Positions 26,601 to 32,046 of a DNA stretch of 32,046 bases are shown one piece after another. The stretch lies in contig JAAFHV010000093.1 in assembly GCA_013297655.1 (NCBI GenBank), positions 1 to 32,046 on the forward strand, in the 5' to 3' direction. This stretch comes from Myxococcales bacterium. Its GTDB lineage: Bacteria > Myxococcota_A > Polyangia > Polyangiales > Polyangiaceae. The translations under genes were made by a program, and so were the position numbers. Position 1 is the first letter of the stretch; the number at the start of each line of letters is the position of its first letter. The notes beneath the pieces were generated by a model. That model did not search any database. It saw only the letters and a list, made by a program, of their open reading frames with translations, and had not been told where the DNA came from.

Positions 26601-26744
26601 GCCGTCTTTGAGGGCCGCCCCCTTCTTGCCATATCGAAAATTGACGACGAATTTCCCGCTCCCGACCTCACAAAGGTCGACCTCGTAGACCTTCTCGCTC
26701 TTGCCCTCGACGAACGCGAGGATGGTCTGGGTGATGAGCTTCAT
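23625..26744 (-). CDS. WGR-domain and HEAT-repeat protein, 1039 aa
   Basis: Residues 1-80 form a WGR domain (KVYEVDLCEVGSGKFVVNFRYGKKGAAL, ending QSKIEQGYV), but the canonical W-G-R core is degenerate (FRYGKKG, 36-42). After an Ala-rich linker, the rest is helical with many HEAT-like units: LRIREAEAPLLALVD, NYSICHALGRLGTEASIPTLARLRSD, ALRDLLSHPLAGVQEIGAELLSRL, LSVLKSPFPNVRAVGMRLLAEM. WGR domains in PARPs contact DNA ends and neighbouring domains. The ATG at 26744 is chosen because AAAGGAAG lies just upstream and because the WGR fold begins there; a GTG at 26768 is less likely. The start overlaps the TGA of a 19-codon micro-ORF by four bases. It is large, like MolR/YehI-type proteins. Confidence 0.85.
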   Translation of the reverse strand: MKLITQTILAFVEGKSEKVYEVDLCEVGSGKFVVNFRYGKKGAALKDGSKTVAPVSRAEADKVFQKLVQSKIEQGYVREEEAAAARAKAAAPPVARAAGVAATGARAPNPQRDDERKRIVLERLAQSGTERRWFRRQGADRTWPLERAIWRAGELRIREAEAPLLALVDTATSVDAEGGGKGIRNYSICHALGRLGTEASIPTLARLRSDPKQPGHVQRIATEALLRLSDPEMRAEFGKDILATLPTTLKTGYAAGEEAFGAALRAHLATTPEAFAVMDLVYLVNDEIVRPAFLKELADAKLEAPYFFWLRHIFKAAEYRNDPRVFGVFVHKFETTRANPYSYETRRKTYGSATREFLRRRVWRTLRRLGEAGEADFVPLAVGTLLSYSDADAEAVRPRYDAYAKYRTLNHLLYANSPRYELRRNTVAFRLKGGYRPGSPPPPVREEAFPTLWEARPEGLMQLVAESACAPVHEFAAKALEACPAFLANLDDDDIVLVLGRPYAPTARLGFTIVRGRYAQSPASPRVLVALAESAHEPGRTQAFSWMDERRAELSADTAFLAGLVTARHAAARAFAHTWVRGLALSPEVGAALVGRVIALVMALPDDATSAEIALDVARTVSAALGHHLASAGPAALRDLLSHPLAGVQEIGAELLSRLDSRSGLVPVDIVLSVLKSPFPNVRAVGMRLLAEMHDDAIALNFKILVHLSSDKNTDLRIAARPLVGRVARAHREIGIAIAEGLVEALLRRKLAEGVPTHVLSVLRDDLADVITELSRDTVWKLLRSGSQHAQELGGILLARVPASELEIPEIVELGSHAILSVRQAAWTMFESDKTRVEADLPAAARLCDATWADTRARAFAYFRSLSPDLFTASVLVSIIDSVKEDVQAFGRELASRAFKDEDGPVLLLRLSEHPQRSVQLFATNYLERFASADLSRLESLVPYFTSVLSRVNQGRVAKSRVLAFLRKEGLRDAEAAKVVIAILHRLSATIAVEDGGLAIETMVAIGKAHPSVPLPIRFLDPPTVTRTSGPSARAGGTA

Positions 26745-26800
26745 GGCTTCCTTTGGCGCCACGGACAAGGCACTCGCCGTCGGCTCGTTCGCATGTTCAT
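26741..26800 (-). CDS. Micro-ORF 2, 19 aa, overlapping the WGR-HEAT start
   Basis: ATG at 26800, preceded by CAGGAAGCC, a good ribosome binding site. The product contains RTSRRRVPCPWRQ and ends in KP. Its TGA (26743-26741) overlaps the ATG of the WGR-HEAT gene (ATGA). It arises from the second copy of a 48-bp repeat. It may be a leader peptide for coupling, or a by-product of duplicated intergenic DNA. Confidence 0.45.
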   Translation of the reverse strand: MNMRTSRRRVPCPWRQRKP

Positions 26801-26869
26801 GGCTTCCTGGGTGCGCTCTGACGCCACGGACAAGGCACTCGCCGTCGGCTCGTTCGTGTGTTCATGGCT
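26757..26869. repeat. Tandem 48-bp direct repeat between two WGR genes
   Basis: Copies at 26757-26804 and 26822-26869 differ at two of 48 positions (CA versus TG). The period is 65 bp, and flanking bases (ATGGCTTCCT) are also shared. Each copy carries a micro-ORF ending in ATGA. Confidence 0.9.
26797..26865 (-). CDS. Micro-ORF 1, 22 aa, overlapping micro-ORF 2
   Basis: ATG at 26865, ten bases after the WGR-propeller stop codon. Its product shares RTSRRRVPCPWRQ with micro-ORF 2, then continues SAPRKP. Its TGA (26799-26797) overlaps the ATG of micro-ORF 2 by four bases. The chain of ATGA overlaps links the WGR-propeller gene to the WGR-HEAT gene. Confidence 0.45.
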   Translation of the reverse strand: MNTRTSRRRVPCPWRQSAPRKP

Positions 26870-26875
26870 CGACCA

Positions 26876-28297
26876 TCAGGTCACGAGGCGGCGAATTCCA
26901 CCGTGGGCGCGGTAGAAGTCGCCACGGGCGGCCTCGCGGACCTCGTCGACCACGTATTTGGCGCCCTCGTGGCGGAGATCTTTCGGAAACTGCACGAACC
27001 ACTTCTTGTTGTAGCCAGACGACACCACACGAACGCGGAGCTGGGAGCCGTCTTTGAACACCTCGACGACCACGCCGTCGGCGGAGTCGACCGTGGTCTC
27101 CACTTCGGCGCTCACCTCGGCGGCGGCGGCCTTGGGGGTCGCGATGGTCTTCGCTTTGACCACTTCGCCCTGCTCGGCGGCCTTGATCGCGGCCTCGCTC
27201 GCGTCGAGCTGGGCGAGCGTGCCATCGGTCGTCACGATGTAGAGCTTGCCGCCGAAGAACTGCATCGAGAGCGCGGAGCCGCAGCCGGTGCCGAGCTTCC
27301 AGAGGCGCTTACCCTCTTCGTCGAAGCAATAGATCGACGAGCTGTTGTCGGCGGCGAAGACGTATTTTCCGTCCTCCGCGGCGGCACAGGAGAGCACCGA
27401 GGCGTCGCAGGTGAACACCTTGAGCGGCTCGCCGCGCTTCGAGAACTTATGCACCTTGTTGCGGTTCGTCGCCGCGAAGACGCACGACTCTTCTTGCCAG
27501 CCGAAGAGCACGGAGCCCTCGGTCTTGGCGGACCACATTTCGCTGCCGTCTTCCCAGTCGTACATGGTGACGCCGTCGCTGTGGCCGTGGAAAACACCGA
27601 GCTCGTCGCAGCGGATCATCCAGCCGCTCGTGCCTTTGGATTTTTTGCGCCACTGCGATTCGTCTTCATGGTTCACGATGACCACGTTGCCGTCGGCGTC
27701 CGACACGCCGAGCACGCCGTCTTTGATGTCGATCCAGTAGATGTCGGTGTCGTCCGAGATCTCGTACGCGACGCGGGGGGCTTTGCTTCCCAGGTCGTAC
27801 ACCTTGCCGTCGTCGCAGCCGGCGTAGAGCCAGTCGTCGTCGGCGACGATGCACTTCACTCCCTCGGGGAGCTTGAACTGAGCGAGCACCGCGCCGTCGT
27901 GGCCGAGCGAGTAGATCGCGCCCGATTGGTTGCCGACCCAAGCGCGGGCCTCGTCTACGAAGATGCCGAAGGCGCCATCTTTGCCAGACGAGAATTTCCA
28001 CACGATCGGCGCCTGTTTCGCGGTCGACTTCGTGCTGGTGACCTCGCGGCGGGTGACCGTGCGCTTCTTGCGCTCGCCGATGACGGCCGCGGCGTAACCC
28101 TTCTTCGTCTTCTCGGCGATCTTCTTCTGCGCCTCGGCGCGCGCCTTCTCGGGGGAGGCGCACTCCGTCACTTTGGTTTGCCCGTTGTCGCCAATGCGGC
28201 CGTAGCGAATCGTGAGCGTTTTACCGTCGACGATGACCTCGTAAAACTTGTGGGACCCGGAATCTTCCGACAGCTCGAGGTACGTGCGCTCGCTCAT
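26876..28297 (-). CDS. WGR-domain and beta-propeller protein, 473 aa
   Basis: The WGR domain is canonical: YLELSEDSGSHKFYEVIVDGKTLTIRYGRIGDNGQ, with YGRIG at 32-36, ending KKIAEKTKKGYAAAVIG. A basic linker follows (ERKKRTVTRREV). Residues about 90-380 form a PQQ-like propeller: VWKFSSGKDGAFGIFVDEARAWVGNQSGAIYSLG, DDDWLYAGCDDGKVYDLG, DGVLGVSDADGNVVIVN, KYVFAADNSSSIYCFDEEGKRLWKLG. A final domain (about 405-473) contains GYNKKWFVQFPKDLRHEGAKYVVDEV. The ATG at 28297 fits the domain start; an upstream ATG at 28318 abuts GGAGG too closely. There is a 199-bp gap to the ligase gene and a micro-ORF chain downstream. It probably senses nucleic acid or a partner rather than being an enzyme. Confidence 0.88.
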   Translation of the reverse strand: MSERTYLELSEDSGSHKFYEVIVDGKTLTIRYGRIGDNGQTKVTECASPEKARAEAQKKIAEKTKKGYAAAVIGERKKRTVTRREVTSTKSTAKQAPIVWKFSSGKDGAFGIFVDEARAWVGNQSGAIYSLGHDGAVLAQFKLPEGVKCIVADDDWLYAGCDDGKVYDLGSKAPRVAYEISDDTDIYWIDIKDGVLGVSDADGNVVIVNHEDESQWRKKSKGTSGWMIRCDELGVFHGHSDGVTMYDWEDGSEMWSAKTEGSVLFGWQEESCVFAATNRNKVHKFSKRGEPLKVFTCDASVLSCAAAEDGKYVFAADNSSSIYCFDEEGKRLWKLGTGCGSALSMQFFGGKLYIVTTDGTLAQLDASEAAIKAAEQGEVVKAKTIATPKAAAAEVSAEVETTVDSADGVVVEVFKDGSQLRVRVVSSGYNKKWFVQFPKDLRHEGAKYVVDEVREAARGDFYRAHGGIRRLVT

Positions 28298-28496
28298 GGC
28301 CGTCGAGGCTACGCGCATCCTCCTCCATCACGGAAGCCCCTCCGCCGAGCGCGGCGATTTTTTTGGCGAGGCATGAACGCGCAGGCGAACGTGCCATGTA
28401 GGTCCATGGAGGATAACCCTCAGTCCGCGCGCCGAGAAATGCCGGCCATGGCGCGATTGACGCAGGGCATCCATCCCGATTCACACACGCGCGTCG

Positions 28497-30008
28497 TCAG
28501 GAGTCGTCCACCTCGGTGTAGCCCGCATCGAGCTTCTCGCGGACCTTACGGTCGGCGTCGCGCCAGGCCGCGACGACGGACGGGAAGCGGCTCTCCGAGG
28601 TCTCCAGGCCTCCGCCGGTGAGCACGCGCCTTACGCGGTTCACCTTACCATCGAGGGAAATTTCCCACGAAACGCCGTCTCGTTCGAAGCGCCGAAAGAG
28701 CGGACCAGCCTCTTCCACCGGAGCGGCCGCTGGCTCGGGCCGTGTGTTCGTGCTCGCGTGCGCGGTCGTTCTCGAGGCGCGCGGAGCGGAAGCGGCGGGA
28801 GGAGCAGCGGGGGCCGCGTTCGCGCGCGGCTCGGTCGCGCGACGAGGGCGGCTCGTGAAGGTCACGTCGTCGCGAATACCCACGTAGCTGGGGAAGCGCG
28901 GTACCCCGTCGTTCGAGAGCTCCTGATAACGATACGTGATGATGCTGCCGATCGGAGGAGGGTTGTTGCGCTCTTCGTCCGACAGGCCAGTACCGGCGGA
29001 GAACCGAGTGCCATCTTCCATTTCGCATTCGAGCGCGCCGAGGCGCCCCTTGTGCTTCCCCGCGCCGGGCAAATGGCCCACCACGCGCGCCTCCGCGTCG
29101 AAGAAGCTCTTCACCTTGAGGAGCGTGTGCGAGCGCCCCGATTCGTAGAGTGAGGCCGGGCGCCGCATCATGAGGCCTTCGCCACCGAGGGCCTCCACCC
29201 GCGCGAGCTCGGCGCGGAGCGAGTCGACGTTCTCGCAGCGCGCCTGTTCGTGCGCGCTCACGTGATCGACCGCGAGCTCGGCGACGAGCCGTTGGAGCTC
29301 GGTCTGGCGTGCCTCGAACGGCTCGCGGAGGGCGGGCAGATCGAAGAGCACGTATTTCACCTCGCGCCACGCGTCGCTGCGGTCTTGGCGCCTTACGGTG
29401 CTCACCGTCTTTTGGAAGTTCTTGCGCCCGCCCCAGAGCTCGCCGTCCATCGGGTGGGAGGGCAGCTTCTCGATGAACCAGTCGGGGGCGAAGAACTCGT
29501 TGCCGAGGCGGGAAAGAAGCCTCGTTCCGTCCCAATAGGCGCGTACGCCGTCGAGCTTTTCGCTCATCCACCACGACGTCAAATCGGTCACGTTGTCCCA
29601 CGGGTGGGCGAGGAGAACGGGGGGAGCGACGCCGCTCGCGGTCGCCGAGCCGCCAGTGCGTGTGGCCGCTGCCGCTCGCGCGCGTGTGTTCGAGGTGCCC
29701 ACCCGGTGCGTCTCCGCCGCGTCGCCCCTGAGCTTTCGCAGGTGTTTGCACGTGCGGTTGTCGATCGCGCCGCCCGCATTTCTCCACGCGGGGCAGGAGC
29801 ACGAGTACACGCCGCCCACGTTCTTGAGCACGTACGGATCGCGCCCCGAGCCCTGCATGGTGGTGCTCTCGCCGTCGGCGAGATCGGCGAGGGCGGCGGG
29901 GCCCGGATCAGGAGCCGAGGCGGCTTCGGTCGAGGTCGCGCGCGCGGCTTCGGGGGGCGGCGGGGCCGGCTCGGGTGCGGTCTTCCACCAGGGTTTTTCG
30001 CGTGCCAT
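28497..30008 (-). CDS. ATP-dependent DNA ligase with N-terminal SWIM and C-terminal WGR-like domains, 503 aa
   Basis: The core (about 130-390) has all nucleotidyltransferase motifs: SEKLDGVRAYW (catalytic Lys151), LLSRLGNEF, MDGELWGGRKNFQ (III), KYVLFDLP (IIIa), GEGLMMRRP (IV), LLKVKSF (V). An OB-like part follows (ARVVGHLPGAGKHKGRLGALE, GTGLSDEERNNP). This core is close to the LigE type, which is normally a small periplasmic enzyme. Here it has a Pro-rich N-terminus (REKPWWKTAPEPAPPPP) and a SWIM finger (Cys70, Cys72, Cys87, His89) instead of a signal peptide. The C-terminus, after a Pro/Ala linker, looks like a degenerate WGR domain (FRRFERDGVSWEISLDGK, ADRKVREKLDAGYTEV). It should seal nicked DNA in the cytoplasm. 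It is the first gene after a strong terminator, so likely the first of the cluster. Confidence 0.92.
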   Translation of the reverse strand: MAREKPWWKTAPEPAPPPPEAARATSTEAASAPDPGPAALADLADGESTTMQGSGRDPYVLKNVGGVYSCSCPAWRNAGGAIDNRTCKHLRKLRGDAAETHRVGTSNTRARAAAATRTGGSATASGVAPPVLLAHPWDNVTDLTSWWMSEKLDGVRAYWDGTRLLSRLGNEFFAPDWFIEKLPSHPMDGELWGGRKNFQKTVSTVRRQDRSDAWREVKYVLFDLPALREPFEARQTELQRLVAELAVDHVSAHEQARCENVDSLRAELARVEALGGEGLMMRRPASLYESGRSHTLLKVKSFFDAEARVVGHLPGAGKHKGRLGALECEMEDGTRFSAGTGLSDEERNNPPPIGSIITYRYQELSNDGVPRFPSYVGIRDDVTFTSRPRRATEPRANAAPAAPPAASAPRASRTTAHASTNTRPEPAAAPVEEAGPLFRRFERDGVSWEISLDGKVNRVRRVLTGGGLETSESRFPSVVAAWRDADRKVREKLDAGYTEVDDS

Positions 30009-30070
30009 CGCAGGTGAGGATCGCCGTCGCGCGCGCGATTGGGAAGGCCCATTTCCTTCTCTCGCACCTA

Positions 30071-30112
30071 CAAAACGGACGACGCGGCGTGCTCGTCGAG
30101 AACGCCGCGTCG
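30071..30112 (-). terminator. Rho-independent terminator after the serpin gene
   Basis: On the minus strand CGACGCGGCGT and ACGCCGCGTCG form a perfect 11-bp stem around an 11-base loop, followed at once by TCCGTTTTG. It is 30 bp after the serpin stop and about 60 bp before the ligase ATG, so it should separate the two transcripts. Confidence 0.8.
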
Positions 30113-30142
30113 GATCGGTTCGCTAGCGCGCGCCCGTGAGCG

Positions 30143-31450
30143 TCACTTCGGGGCGGCGATGCGGCCGGCGAAGAGGACCGTGTTGGTGGGGATATCGCGA
30201 ATGAAGACCATGAACGGGCGGTTCACCTCGAACACCACCGGCTCCTCCGGGATCGACGCGGTTCCGGCCATGATGACCGCGGTCGCGGCGGCGGCCTCGG
30301 TGCCCTTCTCGTCGACCCGAACGAACGCCTTGTGGAGCACGTCGGAGATGAAGAGGCGCTCGGCCTCGGGCTTCACCATGCCCGAGAAATCCGCGTCTTT
30401 CGCCGAGAACGGCGCGCTCATTCCGAGCGCCTCGAGCGGCTTACGAAGCGAGATCGCCTCCCCCGCGATCGAGAACTTGGGCAAGCTGATGCGCACGCGC
30501 TTTTCGGTCGTGAGGCCCGCCATCGTCGAGAGCAGCGCCTTGCCGTCGAACGCGGTCTCGAAGGTTTTCAGACCTTGGCGCGGGAGCACCACGACCATCG
30601 ACACCTTGTTTCCTTGATACGGCATCTCCACGACTTGCGCGGTCTCGGTGTCCGCGTACTTCATTGCCGCGGTCTGGTTCATCGTCGGCACGTTCGACTT
30701 CGAGCCGTCGAGGTTCGTGAACGACGCGTCGCGGGTCTGGTCCTTGTCGAAGGGGATGGCCCAGTCGGCGTTGAAATAAACGGCGTTCACGAGGACCATG
30801 CGCGTCGCTTCGTTGAGCGAGCCGGGTCCGAGGAGGTTCTGGATTTTCTGCTCGGTCTGCTTCTCGACCCAGGCGTTGATTTTGGTGCGCTCGGCGTCGG
30901 CTTGGTTCTTGAAGTCGGCGAGCTGCACACCGGCGCCGTAGTTCGTCGCGATGGTGTCGAGGTAGGGGGCCTCGAAGGGCACTCCTTTTTGGCCAAAGGT
31001 GGTGTTCACGGAGCGAAGGGTGAACGGCTTGCCGTCGCTCGAGGCGTCGGAGGCGCGCGAGGTGAGGGCGAGGTCGAGGGCGTTCATCGCGACGTGCAGG
31101 CGGGCCTCGGGCAGCTTGAAGGAGAGCCCAGCCGCCATCTCGGTCGCGGTCGTGCCGCGCGCGCCGGCGTAGGTCATCGAGAGCGCGCTCACCACGCTGA
31201 GCGGCGAGAAGAACGCGTTGCCTTCGCCCTTCGCCGCGGTCTGCCCGTAGAGGCGCATGGTCAGCTCGGCGTTGCCTTCCGCGAGGCTCGCCATCTCCGC
31301 CGGGGTCGCGTTCGGTGCGGTGTCCCGCGAGAGGCTCGACTTGGCCTGCTCGAACGACGGGGCATCCTCCGTAGTCGTGTCCGCCGCACAGCCGGCAGCG
31401 AGAAGTCCGAGGGTCATGGAGAGGCCAAGCGAGAGGTGAAGAGCGCGCAT
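30143..31450 (-). CDS. Serpin lipoprotein (serine protease inhibitor), 435 aa
   Basis: The signal MRALHLSLGLSMTLGLLAAGC has a lipobox (LAAGC). The ATG at 31450 is preceded by AAAGGA nine bases upstream. The serpin fold is recognisable throughout: NAFFSPLSVVSALSMTYAGARGTTATEM, VNTTFGQKGVPFEAPYLDTI, LVNAVYFNADWAIPFD, VVVLPRQGLKTFE, ISLPKFSIAGEAISLRKPLEALGM, and the C-terminal EVNRPFMVFIRDIPTNTVLFAGRI. The hinge of the reactive loop is inhibitory in type (EKGTEAAAAT). Counting from it places P1 at Thr or Ala (MAGTAS), which would favour elastase- or papain-like targets rather than trypsin-like ones. It likely sits in the outer membrane or periplasm. A terminator follows. Confidence 0.93.
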   Translation of the reverse strand: MRALHLSLGLSMTLGLLAAGCAADTTTEDAPSFEQAKSSLSRDTAPNATPAEMASLAEGNAELTMRLYGQTAAKGEGNAFFSPLSVVSALSMTYAGARGTTATEMAAGLSFKLPEARLHVAMNALDLALTSRASDASSDGKPFTLRSVNTTFGQKGVPFEAPYLDTIATNYGAGVQLADFKNQADAERTKINAWVEKQTEQKIQNLLGPGSLNEATRMVLVNAVYFNADWAIPFDKDQTRDASFTNLDGSKSNVPTMNQTAAMKYADTETAQVVEMPYQGNKVSMVVVLPRQGLKTFETAFDGKALLSTMAGLTTEKRVRISLPKFSIAGEAISLRKPLEALGMSAPFSAKDADFSGMVKPEAERLFISDVLHKAFVRVDEKGTEAAAATAVIMAGTASIPEEPVVFEVNRPFMVFIRDIPTNTVLFAGRIAAPK

Positions 31451-31635
31451 CGGAGGAGATCCTTTCGGGTTAGTGCCAATCCGTATTGCGCGATCCGTGC
31501 CATGAGCGATTTGGGGAAAAAGTTGGCAAATATGGGGTTTGCGAGCGGGTTGTGGCGCAGTCGTGGCACAGTTGGTTGCGGTGGCGCGCTTTGGCGCAGG
31601 TGCCACGTCGTGGCAGAGGCGAGACCAACCCGAGT
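31451..31635. other. Upstream region of the serpin gene
   Basis: About 185 bp before the serpin start with no convincing ORF. It is less GC-rich near 31505-31545 (AAAAAGTTGGCAAATATGGG), where the serpin promoter may lie. I found no clear -35/-10 pair. Confidence 0.35.
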
Positions 31636-32046
31636 GGTCCGACCGACGTTCGGGCGGTCCGGGCGGTCCGACCGACGTTGGCGGTAAGTGCTCGGAACCT
31701 TGGTGCGGTCCGATGGTGCGGTCCGACCGACGTTGGCGGTAAGTGCGCGGAACCTCTGCGGTCCGACCGACGTTAGCGGGACCGACGTGGCCGACCGACG
31801 TTGGCCGTAAGTGGACCGGTGCGGCTCGGCGCGACCCTGGCGACGGTCCGACCGACGTTGGCGGTAAGTGCGCGGAACCTCGGCGCGACCCTAGGGGGCC
31901 CGGTCCGACCGACGTTGGCGGTTAGGGGGCGCGCGGCGCGACCCTAGGGGGCCCGGTCCGACCGACGTTGGCGGTTAGGGGGCGCGGTCCGACCGACGTT
32001 GGCGGTAAGTGCGCGGAACCTCGGCGCGACCCTAGCGCGCGCGGCG
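31636..32046. repeat. Irregular mosaic array of a GC-rich repeat, running off the window
   Basis: The core GGTCCGACCGACGTTGGCGG or a near copy starts at 31636, 31665, 31720, 31760, 31789 (variant), 31845, 31902, 31955 and 31986. Spacings are 29 to 57 bp. Two further modules alternate between cores: AAGTGCGCGGAACCT (four copies) and CGGCGCGACCCTAG (about four). The 50 bases at 31845-31894 recur exactly at 31986-32035. The core contains CCGACGTTGG, nearly palindromic about ACGT. There is no ORF with coding bias across it. Function unknown. Confidence 0.85.

Noticed and set aside
28343-28364. Plus-strand terminator-like hairpin (CGCCG, CGGCG) followed by seven T
   Set aside because: There is no plus-strand gene upstream. 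The stem is only five bp and lies in the gap between two minus-strand genes. It might end an antisense RNA, but nothing else supports that.
26858-28621. Long plus-strand open frame of nearly 590 codons opposite the WGR-propeller gene
   Set aside because: It is a shadow of the strongly biased minus-strand gene. The composition is His/Val/Arg-rich without domains, while the minus-strand frame has clear WGR and propeller motifs.

Overview
The window is about 32 kb of very GC-rich DNA (third codon positions nearly all G or C) with many lipoproteins and secreted proteins, a degenerate Ser/Thr-kinase-type regulator, a PfaD enoyl reductase, a serpin and a retron of the myxobacterial kind. This points to a myxobacterium (Myxococcota, probably a Polyangiales-like soil bacterium). 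That assignment is inferred from gene content; no rRNA, tRNA, IS element or CRISPR array was seen.

Left part (1-11.5 kb): the 3' end of a beta-propeller gene; an orphan PfaD-type enoyl reductase; two unrecognised proteins; a PcfJ-like protein; a LysR regulator divergent from a lipoprotein, with a perfect dyad between them; an M14 zinc carboxypeptidase behind a DUF423 membrane protein; a small secreted protein; and a pseudokinase fused to an OmpR-type winged helix. Middle part (11.6-19.8 kb): an ECF sigma factor operon (sigma, membrane anti-sigma with FecR and TPR-like parts, lipoprotein propeller, Cys-rich lipoprotein); an exported probable outer-membrane protein; an ElaA-type acetyltransferase with two small coupled coiled-coil membrane proteins; a YhhN-family membrane protein; a lipoprotein; and a Csp-type copper-storage protein.

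Right part (20.0-30.0 kb) is the most notable. Five large genes lie on the minus strand. In transcription order they encode an ATP-dependent DNA ligase with a LigE-like core flanked by a SWIM zinc finger and a WGR-like domain; a WGR plus beta-propeller protein; a WGR plus HEAT-repeat protein; a SWIM zinc-finger protein; and a retron reverse transcriptase. A retron ncRNA with clear a1/a2 inverted repeats and a long msd hairpin sits between the SWIM gene and the RT gene. A strong terminator separates this block from the serpin gene upstream. The middle genes are tightly coupled: two tandem micro-ORFs overlap by ATGA into the WGR-HEAT start, and the WGR-HEAT and SWIM genes are one base apart. I propose, as inference, that the ligase, WGR and SWIM proteins and the retron form one nucleic-acid-sensing, repair or defence module.

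The last 0.6 kb holds the serpin upstream region and an irregular mosaic array of a 20-bp GC-rich repeat that runs off the window.
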